NCBI GenBank assembly: GCA_018711525.1
Contig: DVIF01000074.1
Span: forward strand, 1-64,000
DNA: 64,000 nucleotides
Direction of reading: 5' to 3'
Source: Candidatus Ornithospirochaeta stercorigallinarum
GTDB lineage: Bacteria > Spirochaetota > Spirochaetia > Sphaerochaetales > Sphaerochaetaceae
In this document: piece by piece, positions 16,986 through 25,042 of the stretch
How positions within the stretch are numbered: position 1 is the stretch's first letter
Layout of the letters: each line of letters starts with the position of its first letter
Position numbers and translations under genes: made by a program
The notes under the pieces: model-generated
Told to the model about the DNA's origin: nothing
Database searches by the model: none
Seen by the model: the letters and a program-made list of their open reading frames with translations, nothing else

Positions 16986-17313
16986 AGCTGTCAACCTCGT
17001 CTTTTTGATTGATGATGGTGATGAGCACATGGTTGGGTAGGCAGCAGATGCTGTTTGAAGCAAGCCTCATGCTCAGGCATGTCTTGTTTGGACAGGGGGA
17101 ATCGATTATCCTCACATCCCCGTCCTTTATCTCTATCGTGGTCTCTCCCAGTGGGCCGTTTACGCTGAGAGTCCTCTCCTCAGAGAGGGGATAGATGTAT
17201 TTTCCCCCATCTGTGTCAATCATGACCTCATCTCCTCCTGCTATGAAGGAAAAGGTGGAGATGAGGATTAGAAGGATGAATAATATGGCGATGAATATGT
17301 CTGCTGTTTTCAA
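16975..17313 (-). CDS. NusG domain II-containing membrane-anchored protein
   Basis: 112 residues: one N-terminal membrane helix (5-27) and an extracytoplasmic NusG_II domain with its characteristic CPNKTC (Cys79, 84) and SICCLPNHVLI (Cys94, 95) cysteines. This is not the transcription factor NusG. It commonly accompanies Gx-type membrane proteins and flavinylation or redox genes. It overlaps the lipoprotein gene upstream (4 bp, ATGA) and the Gx gene downstream, so the three form one tightly coupled operon. Confidence 0.8.
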   Translation of the reverse strand: MKTADIFIAILFILLILISTFSFIAGGDEVMIDTDGGKYIYPLSEERTLSVNGPLGETTIEIKDGDVRIIDSPCPNKTCLSMRLASNSICCLPNHVLITIINQKDEVDSYAY

Positions 17314-18017
17314 TTCCAGCTGATAGAGAAGCTCATCGGCTTCGACAGAAGCAGGAAGTCTATGAGAGGGAAGCTGTATGAGCAGCTGTTTTTACCCGTC
17401 ACAGTGACACCTTCTGCCTTTGTAAGCTCGCCTGGCAGTGTGAAATTGATTGTTATCAGGCTTGTCTGAAGGGCCTCAGGGGCCTCCTCTCCCAGGAGGT
17501 AGAAGATCATGTCTGAATAATCTGCTTCGCTCATGCCCTGGTTGAACTCAGGTCCGTATACTTCGAAGTTGGGGTCGGCGAGGAACGGAATCATCTCCTT
17601 GAGCTCAGAATAGTTGTTTATGTCCAGATAGAACGAGAGGGAGTGGTCATCTCCTTTCAGGACGGAAAAGTTCTCGACTCCACCGAGGGCGGAGAGGGCT
17701 TCTGTGATATCCTCGAAATCGAATGAGAGCGTATACTGGTTCCCTTCACCCTTTGAGAAGAGGACGTTGCTGTTGTTCTCATTCGACGAAAGTCCGTTTG
17801 CAAAATCCCTGACAGCCGAATCCATTATGCTTTCATCGCTGTCCGATGTGGCCATGAACTGGGAGAAGTCGTTCAGGACATCGATGAAGAAATCGGAGAC
17901 TATGATCTCTCCTTCGCTTGTATTTCCTGCATCAGATAATGTAATGTTTTCTGTAACCTGGCAGGATGGAAAAACTATTAATAATAGGAAAGTGAAAAAA
18001 ATTAACAATTTATTCAT
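17310..18017 (-). CDS. lipoprotein of unknown function, first gene of the Gx/NusG_II operon
   Basis: 235 residues with a lipobox at LLIVFPSC (Cys19). The remainder is a beta-rich soluble domain with Asp/Glu/Ser-rich loops and no recognised family. It precedes, and overlaps by ATGA, the NusG_II gene, so a partner role at the membrane is likely. There is no Shine-Dalgarno before ATG 18017. Instead TATCCT (18024-18029) sits 6 nt upstream with TTGCTC (18047-18052) at a 17-bp spacing, the arrangement expected for a leaderless mRNA. Confidence 0.7.
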   Translation of the reverse strand: MNKLLIFFTFLLLIVFPSCQVTENITLSDAGNTSEGEIIVSDFFIDVLNDFSQFMATSDSDESIMDSAVRDFANGLSSNENNSNVLFSKGEGNQYTLSFDFEDITEALSALGGVENFSVLKGDDHSLSFYLDINNYSELKEMIPFLADPNFEVYGPEFNQGMSEADYSDMIFYLLGEEAPEALQTSLITINFTLPGELTKAEGVTVTGKNSCSYSFPLIDFLLLSKPMSFSISWN

Positions 18018-18023
18018 AAACAG

Positions 18024-18052
18024 AGGATACAATTAATTTAAGGAAGGAGCAA
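18024..18052 (-). promoter_or_regulatory. promoter of the lipoprotein-NusG_II-Gx operon, probably leaderless
   Basis: Minus-strand TTGCTC (18047-18052), 17-bp spacer, TATCCT (18024-18029), then 6 nt to the ATG at 18017. The predicted +1 falls at or within one base of the start codon. The -35 lies in the Shine-Dalgarno region of the divergent gene at 18058. Confidence 0.5.
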
Positions 18053-18057
18053 GCGAA

Positions 18058-18867
18058 GTGAGAGGAAGAGCACTGTTTTCATTCATCTTGATTTTCATTC
18101 TTTCGTCATTAGATGCAGTATCCCTGGCACCGACGCCGTATGGAGCAAGACTGAAGATCTCTTCTCCTTCCGATACCGTATATACTGATATCTATGTGGA
18201 TAACGGCTTCATCGCGCGGCTGGATGGATCTGAGTCTTCCTATGAGATAACAGGACTTGAGTCGGACAGGGAGTACCTTCTCTCTATTGCATACAGAGAT
18301 GCATATAACAGCGACCTTGATGCTGAGTTCGTATACTTTGAGACTGGGAACTGGGACGGCGAGTATCTGTGGAAGAATATGACGGATGATGACAACAAGG
18401 GCAGGGTAAGGGAGCTGAGGCTCTCGGTGAAGACCGTGCACGATGAGAAATACGGGCAGTACAACGAGGTGTACTACGACATAGACGGGACAGCCTACCG
18501 CATATTCCCTCTCTTTGATTTCGGACAGCCTGTCTCATGGGTCGATTATGATGCCGACACCCCTCAGGCGATCTGTTACAGGACGAATGCCGAGAAGTTC
18601 AATAAAAGCGGGATCAACCCAAGCCGTTGGAGGCTTACACGGATGGAGGTCTCTCCTCTGAATGCAGTCTCCCATGTGGAGACGGTTGCGTTCGGTATCT
18701 CGATCGATTGCACGATAGACTTCTCCTTCTTCCTCGATGACGAGGGGAAAAAGCATGTTTCATTCCTTTTCGAGGGACCTTCGATCCTCCGCACCTTCCT
18801 ATTCTATTCCCCTAACGGGGAATCGGAGGACGGGGCCTTCATTCTTGACGAGATATCCTCCCTCTAA
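18058..18867 (+). CDS. exported protein of unknown function with an N-terminal fibronectin-like domain
   Basis: 269 residues with a signal peptide (FSFILIFILSSLDAVSLA). Residues ~28-95 have alternating strands and the YEITGLESDREYLLSI pattern typical of a fibronectin type III domain. The C-terminal ~170 residues, rich in Tyr, Asp and Phe, are unrecognised. GTG 18058 has GGAAGGAG 8 nt upstream, a good start. It is divergent from the lipoprotein operon, and the two may share a surface-related function. The fibronectin-like call is by eye. Confidence 0.65.
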   Translation: MRGRALFSFILIFILSSLDAVSLAPTPYGARLKISSPSDTVYTDIYVDNGFIARLDGSESSYEITGLESDREYLLSIAYRDAYNSDLDAEFVYFETGNWDGEYLWKNMTDDDNKGRVRELRLSVKTVHDEKYGQYNEVYYDIDGTAYRIFPLFDFGQPVSWVDYDADTPQAICYRTNAEKFNKSGINPSRWRLTRMEVSPLNAVSHVETVAFGISIDCTIDFSFFLDDEGKKHVSFLFEGPSILRTFLFYSPNGESEDGAFILDEISSL

Positions 18868-18881
18868 ACGGTTTTTTGAGG

Positions 18882-18910
18882 TTGACAAACTGATTTTATG
18901 CCTTTATTTT
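18882..18910 (+). promoter_or_regulatory. topA promoter
   Basis: TTGACA (18882-18887), a 17-bp spacer and TATTTT (18905-18910) form a good sigma-70 promoter 34 bp before the topA ATG. Confidence 0.7.
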
Positions 18911-18944
18911 CCTTAAAAGTAATAAAGGGAAAATCTAGGCACAT

Positions 18945-21473
18945 ATGAAAGCTGATCCGAGTAAGAAGAGTCTTATTATAGTAGAGTCGCCGACAAAGGC
19001 AAGGACTATTAAGCGGTATTTAGGGCCTAACTGCACAGTTATGGCGAGTCTTGGTCATATAGAGGACCTTGCCATCCAGCCTAAAAAAGGCGTCCATGGT
19101 GTCATGGTTGATGATGGCTATGAGCTTGAATACGAGATGAGCGATGAGAAGAAGAAACTCCTTTCAGAGATGAAGAAGGAGCTTAAGAAGGCTGACCAGC
19201 TCATCCTTGCAAGTGATGAGGACCGTGAAGGGGAGTCGATAGCCTGGCATCTGTATAACAATCTAAAGCCGACATGCCCGTGCTACAGGATGGTCTTCCA
19301 TGAGATTACAAAGCAGGCGATAACAGAAGCTTTCAACAACTGTCGGAAGATAGATATGAACCTCGTCTCCGCCCAGGAGGCCCGTCGTGCCATCGACCGC
19401 CTTCAAGGGTATGAGATAAGCCCGATCCTCGCACGCAAGATCGGCTTTACAAAGGCATCGGCAGGGCGTGTCCAGTCCCCTGGATTGAAACTGATTGTCG
19501 ACAGGGAGAAGGAAAGGCGTGCCTTCGTATCGAATGATTATACCACAGTCAACGTGTTCTTCGATGATTTCAAAGCCAAGCTCGATGCCATCGGTGAAAA
19601 AATCATAGCAGGGAAATCAAGTTTTGATGGAGCAACCGGTAGGATAAAGAGCGGACATATAGCTTTAACCGCAGCTGATGCAGCCGTTCTCATCAAAGAA
19701 CTCAGGGGAAAGGATGCCTCCGTGGTCTCCGTTGTGAGGCAGGAGAAGAAGACGATGCCTTCATATCCTTTCACAACAAGCACATTGCAGCAGGATGCCT
19801 CGCGCAAGCTCAATAAGAGTGTAAGGGAGATCATGAGCATAGCCCAGAGCCTGTATGAGAAGGGCTTCATCACATATATGCGTACGGACAGCCCGAATCT
19901 CTCCAGCGAATGCATCAAGGCCTCAAGGGCCCAGATAAAGGCTCTCTTCGGCGAGGGCTATCTTTCCGCCAGGGAGAGAAACTACAAGGCAAAGAGTGAA
20001 TCAGCACAGGAGGCGCATGAGGCTATAAGGCCGGCAGGGGATGTTTTCCGCACCCCTAAGGATACTGGGCTGAGCGGGGACGAGCTGAAACTGTATACCC
20101 TGATATGGAAGAGGACCCTTGCCACACAGATGAAGGATGCACTCAAGGCGGTAACCTCTGTCAAGCTTGAGAGCGGAGAGTACAAGCTCTCCGCAAGCGG
20201 CACTGAGATCCTTTTCGACGGATTCCTAAAGCTTTATTCGGAGTCGATGGATGAGAGTGCAAAGGATGAGGATGAGGGGGAGAACTCCAAGCTTCTTCCG
20301 CCGCTTAAAGAGGGGGATGTCAGACGTATCATAGATGCCGCAGAGGTCTCGCACACAACAGAGCCTCCTTTCAGATATAATGAGGCCAGCCTTGTCAAGA
20401 CGCTTGAAGAGAAAGGCATCGGGAGGCCAAGCACATATGCCCAGATAATCTCGACGATCCTTACAAAAGGATATGCCGTCAAACTTAAGTCATCGCTTGT
20501 CCCCACTTTCCTCGGCTTCTTCGTCGCAGACTTCCTCGATTCCGCATTCCCCCTATATGTAGGTTATGATTTCACATCCCGTATGGAGGAAGGGCTGGAT
20601 GAGATTGCAAGCGGCAGAGAGGATAAGAACACCTATCTTGACATGTTCTGGAAGGGAAGGGACGGTTTTGAAGGCCTGAGAAGCGATGTCTCTGCCGTCA
20701 GCAGGGGAGTAAGGATAAGTGAAGCGAAGACGCTTCATCTTAAAAACCTGAAGTATTCGTTCTCTGCAGGTGGAGAGGATTATCGATATTCAATCAAGAA
20801 TGGAAAGTACGGACCGTATCTCGAGATAAGGAGAGAAGGGGATGATGCTGTCGAATATGCATCCATAGACCAGAGCCGGTACTATCCGGGGACGTTCAGC
20901 GACAATGATGCTGCTAGGATCTTTGAGGATAAGAATAAGAAGGCCGACCTTGTCGATGGCACGGATGTCGAGATAAGGTCATCCCGCAGCGGCTCATACC
21001 TCTATCGCGAAAGTGATGGGAAGAGCGTCGGCATCCCTCGCACGATGAAAGCCGAAAGCCTTACAAAGGATGATGTCGATTTCCTCTTCTCCCTGCCAAG
21101 GACACTTGGTGAGGATGAGAAGGGCAAGGCGGAGCTCAGGCTCGGCCCATATGGCTTCTATGTCTCCTATGATGGTAGGAACACAGGGGTGAAGAACCCT
21201 AAGGATGTGACATTCGAATCCTTCAAGGATGAGCTTGAGAAGAGCAGCATGAAGCAGGAGAAGACAGTCATAAAGACATTTGGAGAGCTTGAGGGAAAGA
21301 GTCTTGAAATCCTCTCCGGGCGGTATGGAGCATACCTCAAGTGGGGGGATAGGAACATTGCCCTTTCAAAGGAAGATAAGGAGAATCCCGACATCATGAG
21401 TGAAGAGAGGGCAAAGGAGCTTGCCCTCTCCGCCCCTGAGAAGAAGAGGTCGTTCCATAGGAGAAAGAGCTGA
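18945..21473 (+). CDS. topA: DNA topoisomerase I (type IA)
   Basis: 842 residues. The TOPRIM domain starts at LIIVESPTKARTI and includes DEDREGESIAWHL. The catalytic tyrosine is Tyr311 in GFITYMRTDSP. The C-terminal third consists of topoisomerase-C repeats (KYGPYLEIRR, RSGSYLYRE, YGFYVSYDGRNTG, RYGAYLKWGDRN) and ends in a basic tail. No CxxC zinc ribbons are seen, unlike E. coli TopA. It relaxes negative supercoils. The ribosome site is weak (CTAGG). The stop TGA overlaps the ATG of the next gene by one base. Confidence 0.96.
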   Translation: MKADPSKKSLIIVESPTKARTIKRYLGPNCTVMASLGHIEDLAIQPKKGVHGVMVDDGYELEYEMSDEKKKLLSEMKKELKKADQLILASDEDREGESIAWHLYNNLKPTCPCYRMVFHEITKQAITEAFNNCRKIDMNLVSAQEARRAIDRLQGYEISPILARKIGFTKASAGRVQSPGLKLIVDREKERRAFVSNDYTTVNVFFDDFKAKLDAIGEKIIAGKSSFDGATGRIKSGHIALTAADAAVLIKELRGKDASVVSVVRQEKKTMPSYPFTTSTLQQDASRKLNKSVREIMSIAQSLYEKGFITYMRTDSPNLSSECIKASRAQIKALFGEGYLSARERNYKAKSESAQEAHEAIRPAGDVFRTPKDTGLSGDELKLYTLIWKRTLATQMKDALKAVTSVKLESGEYKLSASGTEILFDGFLKLYSESMDESAKDEDEGENSKLLPPLKEGDVRRIIDAAEVSHTTEPPFRYNEASLVKTLEEKGIGRPSTYAQIISTILTKGYAVKLKSSLVPTFLGFFVADFLDSAFPLYVGYDFTSRMEEGLDEIASGREDKNTYLDMFWKGRDGFEGLRSDVSAVSRGVRISEAKTLHLKNLKYSFSAGGEDYRYSIKNGKYGPYLEIRREGDDAVEYASIDQSRYYPGTFSDNDAARIFEDKNKKADLVDGTDVEIRSSRSGSYLYRESDGKSVGIPRTMKAESLTKDDVDFLFSLPRTLGEDEKGKAELRLGPYGFYVSYDGRNTGVKNPKDVTFESFKDELEKSSMKQEKTVIKTFGELEGKSLEILSGRYGAYLKWGDRNIALSKEDKENPDIMSEERAKELALSAPEKKRSFHRRKS

Positions 21474-21964
21474 TGGAGCTGCTTTTCGTCGATGCATTGG
21501 AGCATAAGGAGGAGATTGCGGACCTGCTTGAGGAATATACCGGCCTCCTGGTCTCTTTGAATCCTGGATTCTCAAAGTATCTTGATGAGCAGGACTTCTC
21601 TCATGAGTTGGAAGATCCAGGGCTCAAATATGGGCATGAGGGGAGACTTTTTGCGGTCCTTTGTGATGGTGAGGTCGCAGGCTGTGTAGGTTTCAAACAC
21701 CTTGATGCCTCCTCATGCGAGCTTAAGAGGATGTATCTGCGCCCTGCATTCAGGAAAAAGCATCTCGGCACGCTCATGCTTGAAAAGTGCATCAAGGAAG
21801 CAGAAGAGATGGGGTATGAATTTATGTATCTCGATACCCTTAAAGTCCTGGAAAGCGCAATCAACCTATATAGGAAGCATGGATTTGTGGAAATAAGGCC
21901 GTACAACAGCAATCCAGTGAAAGACGACATGCTCTATTTTCGCAGAAAGCTTCAGGAGTCATGA
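21473..21964 (+). CDS. GNAT-family N-acetyltransferase
   Basis: 163-residue single GNAT domain. The acetyl-CoA-binding motif A is visible as LKRMYLRPAFRKKHLGTLML with an (R/Q)xxxxG loop, followed by the C-terminal FYxxxGF-like LYRKHGFVEI. It would transfer an acetyl group to an amine; the acceptor is unknown. It is coupled to topA by a one-base overlap and followed 1 bp later by a flavin-binding protein gene. Confidence 0.88.
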   Translation: MELLFVDALEHKEEIADLLEEYTGLLVSLNPGFSKYLDEQDFSHELEDPGLKYGHEGRLFAVLCDGEVAGCVGFKHLDASSCELKRMYLRPAFRKKHLGTLMLEKCIKEAEEMGYEFMYLDTLKVLESAINLYRKHGFVEIRPYNSNPVKDDMLYFRRKLQES

Positions 21965-21965
21965 A

Positions 21966-22463
21966 ATGTTCCGACCGATGAGAAGAAAAGCACAGAGCCT
22001 CATACAGGAAGAGATTATCTCAATTCTGCAAAGGCAGACATATGGTACCCTGTCTCTTTGTGGAGATGACGGCTACCCGTATTCCGTTCCTATGAACTAT
22101 GCATATGATGGGGATAGGATAATATTCCACTCCGCGCTCTCCGGTCATAAGATCGACAGCATCAGAAGGTGCCCGAAGGCATCGTTTTCCGTTGTCGATA
22201 GCTCTGATGTCATAGCAGAGGAATACACTACGGCATATAGGAGTGTCATCCTTTTCGGATGCATCTCCTTTTTGGAAGGGGATGAGAAGAGGGAAGCTGC
22301 AAAGACCCTCGCCATGAAATTCTTTCCTTCGGACGACCCTCTCTCGAGAGATGCCTATATCGATTCCCATTGGCCTCACCTATGTGTTTTCGTCCTCGAG
22401 GTCGAACATATGAGCGGAAAGCAGGGACTTGAGCTCATGAAAGAGAAACCCCAAGAGAAATAA
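21966..22463 (+). CDS. pyridoxamine 5'-phosphate oxidase-like FMN-binding protein
   Basis: 165 residues with the split-barrel pattern (YGTLSLCGDDGYPYSVPMNY, then GRIIFHSA-like 'DRIIFHSALSGHKIDSI') of small flavin- or haem-binding proteins related to NimA. Members may act as nitroreductases or antibiotic-resistance or haem-handling proteins. The specific role is unknown. It begins 1 base after the preceding stop, so it is the last gene of topA-GNAT-PPOX-like. A hairpin without a T-run overlaps the stop (22448-22475). Confidence 0.8.
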   Translation: MFRPMRRKAQSLIQEEIISILQRQTYGTLSLCGDDGYPYSVPMNYAYDGDRIIFHSALSGHKIDSIRRCPKASFSVVDSSDVIAEEYTTAYRSVILFGCISFLEGDEKREAAKTLAMKFFPSDDPLSRDAYIDSHWPHLCVFVLEVEHMSGKQGLELMKEKPQEK

Positions 22464-22667
22464 GACTCCTGGGGTAAGAGGGAATAGGCGTATTCGCATT
22501 GCCTATGAGATGTAAAACAAGGTAGGAAGTCACCCTCTTTTTCAATGCATAATATAATATTTTTGCGGGTTTAGGCCATAATTTTTTGATGAAGAATTGT
22601 TGAATTTGATTCCCTTGCAATATCATATTTCCTAATCAAGCAAAGAAATCTGTATCCACCGTGGTTG

Positions 22668-22694
22668 AAAATACGCTGAGAGAGTATTTTTTTT
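22668..22694 (+). terminator. intrinsic terminator-like hairpin in the intergenic region
   Basis: AAAATAC (22668-22674) pairs with GTATTTT (22684-22690) around a 9-nt loop, followed by four more T. The stem is AT-rich and may be weak. It would insulate the downstream metal operon from readthrough. Confidence 0.5.
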
Positions 22695-22799
22695 AGAGCA
22701 ATTCATATGATTTTGGGGTATATTATTAGAGGCATCCTTTTTCATCGACTGATTTCAGGGGCAGTTGATCCAATTGGATGCTTTTTCTTTTCTTTCATC

Positions 22800-22828
22800 T
22801 TGACAGATAGGGAGAGAGAAAGTATGAT
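22800..22828 (+). promoter_or_regulatory. promoter of the metal efflux operon
   Basis: TTGACA (22800-22805), a 17-bp spacer and TATGAT (22823-22828) form a near-consensus sigma-70 promoter. The predicted +1 is close to 22835, at the left edge of the inverted-repeat operator. Confidence 0.8.
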
Positions 22829-22836
22829 TGATTTAT

Positions 22837-22866
22837 CATTTAAGCAAATGTTCATATGTTTAAATG
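22837..22866 (+). promoter_or_regulatory. 14-2-14 inverted repeat operator, ArsR/SmtB-like
   Basis: CATTTAAGCAAATG (22837-22850), a TT spacer, and CATATGTTTAAATG (22853-22866) are inverted copies with 12 of 14 matches. Read on the minus strand the centre contains ATATGAACA, like SmtB/ArsR-family operator half-sites. It lies between +1 and the Shine-Dalgarno, ideal for repression. No ArsR-family gene is present in this window. Confidence 0.65.
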
Positions 22867-22879
22867 AAGGAGGCTTTAT

Positions 22880-23098
22880 ATGAAGAAGACATATGGTATA
22901 TCGGTCGACTGTGCAGCATGCGCCAACAAGATGGAGGCGGCAGCGAAGAAGACTTTTGGGGTAAAGGACTGCATAGTGAACTTCATGATGCAGAAGATGA
23001 TAGTTGAATTCAACGATGATGCAGACAGGTCGAGTGTGATGGAGAGTGTCAGAAAGAACTGCAAGAGGGTTGAGAGCGATTGCGAGGTATATATCTGA
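22880..23098 (+). CDS. free-standing heavy-metal-associated (HMA) domain protein
   Basis: 72 residues forming one ferredoxin-like HMA domain. The metal site is DCAACANKME (Cys11, Cys14), as in the N-terminal domains of Zn/Cd/Pb P1B ATPases rather than the MTCxxC of copper chaperones. It probably delivers metal to, or regulates, the adjacent ATPase, which itself lacks an N-terminal HMA domain. AAGGAGG is 6 nt before ATG 22880, and the ATPase ATG follows its stop by one base. Confidence 0.9.
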   Translation: MKKTYGISVDCAACANKMEAAAKKTFGVKDCIVNFMMQKMIVEFNDDADRSSVMESVRKNCKRVESDCEVYI

Positions 23099-23099
23099 G

Positions 23100-24983
23100 A
23101 TGAACAGGAAACAGAAGCTTATGCTGGCAAGGATCCTGCTCTCTGCTGCACTGACGGTCATACTATCCATTGTACAGGTGCAGGGCATCCCCGGATTCGC
23201 ACTTTACATGCTCTCATATCTCATTGTCGGATACGACATCCTCTTGAAGGCTATAAAGGGTATCGTGCGTGGACAGGTCTTTGATGAGTGTTTCCTAATG
23301 GCCATCGCCACCGTCGGTGCAATAGCATTGGCAATCTATGAGAGAAGCGGGGATTATACAGAGGCTGTGGCGGTAATGCTTTTCTACCAGACAGGGGAGC
23401 TGTTCCAGAGCTATGCGGTCGGCAAGAGCAGGAGGAACATCACGCAGCTGATGGACATACGCCCCGATTATGCGAATATCGAGGAAGGGGGGAAGCTCGT
23501 AAAGGTCGACCCCGATGATGTCGAAATAGGCTCCATGATAGTCGTCCAGCCCGGAGAGAAGGTCCCCCTTGACGGTGTGGTCGTTGAAGGCTCTTCCTCT
23601 CTCGATACCAGTGCCCTTACAGGTGAGAGCCTTCCAAGGAGCATCAGTGCAGGGGATGGGATCATCTCGGGTTCGATAAACATGAGCGGGGTCTTGAAGG
23701 TGAGGACCACAAAGGAGTTCGGCGCCTCGACAGTCTCGAAAATACTGGACCTTGTGGAGAACGCAAGTTCGAGGAAGTCCAAATCCGAGGATTTCATCTC
23801 CCGGTTCGCCAGGGTATATACTCCTGCAGTCTGTTTTGCCGCCCTCGCACTCTGCATCCTACCCCCTGTTTTCAATCTGATATCAGGCAATGCTCCTTCA
23901 TGGAGTACGTGGATATACAGGGCCCTGACATTCCTTGTAATATCGTGCCCTTGCGCCCTTGTGATATCAATCCCTCTTTCATTCTTCGCAGGGATAGGTG
24001 GGGCAAGCAACGCAGGTGTGCTTGTAAAGGGATCGAACTATCTTGAAACCCTTTCGAAAGTGAAAACGGTCGTCTTTGATAAGACGGGGACGCTTACCCA
24101 GGGTGTTTTCGAAGTGATTGGAATCCATCACAACATCCTCGAAGAGGAGAAGATACTGGAATATGCCGCTCTTGCGGAGAGCTCTTCCAGCCATCCTATA
24201 AGCAGGAGCATTCAGAGGGCATGGGCAAAGGATATCGACAGAAGCAGGGTCTCGGAAACAGAGGAGATAGGAGGAAACGGCATTATCTCAAAAGTGGACG
24301 GGATAGCTGTTGCATGCGGTAATGACAAGCTCATGCACCACATAGGCATAGAGCCTGTACCATGTCACTCCATCGGCACGATAATCCATGTCGCCATTGA
24401 TGGAAGGTACGCGGGGCATATCGTAATTGCAGATGTTGAGAAGCCGAACTCCAAGGAGGCAGTGGCGCAGCTTAGGAAAGCTGGAATAGAAAAGATCGTC
24501 ATGCTTACAGGGGACTCGAGACGTGTTGCCGCCAGTGTCGCATCCTCACTTGGTATCGACACCGTCTACTCCGAGCTGCTGCCTTCAGATAAGGTGGACA
24601 AGGTGGAGCAACTGCTTAGTGCTGAAGGAAGGAATGCGAAGCTTGCGTTCGTCGGGGATGGCATAAACGACGCTCCCGTACTCGGCAGAGCTGATATCGG
24701 AATTGCGATGGGTGCGATGGGATCCGATGCTGCAATAGAAGCTGCCGATGTCGTATTGATGGACGATGACCCTCTGAAAATCCCAAAGGCGATAAAGATA
24801 TCGAAGAAATGCCTCGGCATAGTCTATCAGAACATAGTGTTCGCAATCGGCATAAAGCTCTTGTGCCTCCTTCTAGGAGCACTTGGAATAGCGAATATGT
24901 GGCTGGCGATCTTTGCCGATGTCGGTGTCATGATGATAGCTGTGCTTAATGCGATAAGAGCGCTTTTCGTGAAAAATCTTTAG
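23100..24983 (+). CDS. heavy-metal P1B-type ATPase (Zn/Cd/Pb class)
   Basis: 627 residues, short because no N-terminal metal-binding domain is present. Motifs seen: the TGES actuator loop, the intramembrane CPC (Cys283-Cys285), the phosphorylated Asp327 in DKTGTLTQG, the SSSHPIS nucleotide loop and GDGINDAP. The last helix (FADVGVMMIAVLNAIRAL) is typical of ZntA/CadA and holds the conserved Asp for Zn/Cd. It exports divalent soft metals at the expense of ATP. ATG 23100 is 1 nt after the HMA stop; longer frames would overlap that gene. A terminator at 24992 ends the unit. Confidence 0.93.
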   Translation: MNRKQKLMLARILLSAALTVILSIVQVQGIPGFALYMLSYLIVGYDILLKAIKGIVRGQVFDECFLMAIATVGAIALAIYERSGDYTEAVAVMLFYQTGELFQSYAVGKSRRNITQLMDIRPDYANIEEGGKLVKVDPDDVEIGSMIVVQPGEKVPLDGVVVEGSSSLDTSALTGESLPRSISAGDGIISGSINMSGVLKVRTTKEFGASTVSKILDLVENASSRKSKSEDFISRFARVYTPAVCFAALALCILPPVFNLISGNAPSWSTWIYRALTFLVISCPCALVISIPLSFFAGIGGASNAGVLVKGSNYLETLSKVKTVVFDKTGTLTQGVFEVIGIHHNILEEEKILEYAALAESSSSHPISRSIQRAWAKDIDRSRVSETEEIGGNGIISKVDGIAVACGNDKLMHHIGIEPVPCHSIGTIIHVAIDGRYAGHIVIADVEKPNSKEAVAQLRKAGIEKIVMLTGDSRRVAASVASSLGIDTVYSELLPSDKVDKVEQLLSAEGRNAKLAFVGDGINDAPVLGRADIGIAMGAMGSDAAIEAADVVLMDDDPLKIPKAIKISKKCLGIVYQNIVFAIGIKLLCLLLGALGIANMWLAIFADVGVMMIAVLNAIRALFVKNL

Positions 24984-24991
24984 CCATCTTT

Positions 24992-25020
24992 GTGCCTCTA
25001 CCTGATGAGGCACTTTTTTT
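24992..25020 (+). terminator. intrinsic terminator after the metal ATPase
   Basis: GTGCCTC (24992-24998) pairs with GAGGCAC (25007-25013) around an 8-nt loop, followed by seven T. Only 22 bp separate its end from the ATG of the ribokinase gene. Confidence 0.85.
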
Positions 25021-25042
25021 GCATAATTGTTGCGAGGTGTTT

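Larger units (their letters stand above)
22464..22879 (+). other. 416-bp intergenic region before the metal efflux operon
   Basis: No coding frame is supported here. It holds a small inverted repeat ATAGGC/GCCTAT at ~22484-22506, a terminator-like hairpin at 22668-22694, the palindrome ATCCAATTGGAT (22768-22779) followed by CTTTTTC, and then the promoter and operator of the metal operon (22800-22866). The stretch 22510-22660 is AT-rich and shows nothing I can assign; a small RNA ending at 22694 is possible but unsupported. Confidence 0.6.

Noticed and set aside
22448-22475. Hairpin overlapping the stop of the flavin-binding protein gene as a terminator
   Set aside because: The stem is fair (one mismatch) but no T-run follows on the plus strand and its left arm is coding.
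24992-25042. Longer N-terminus for ribokinase starting at 24992
   Set aside because: The extra codons are the terminator hairpin and T-run; the family N-terminus begins at 25043.
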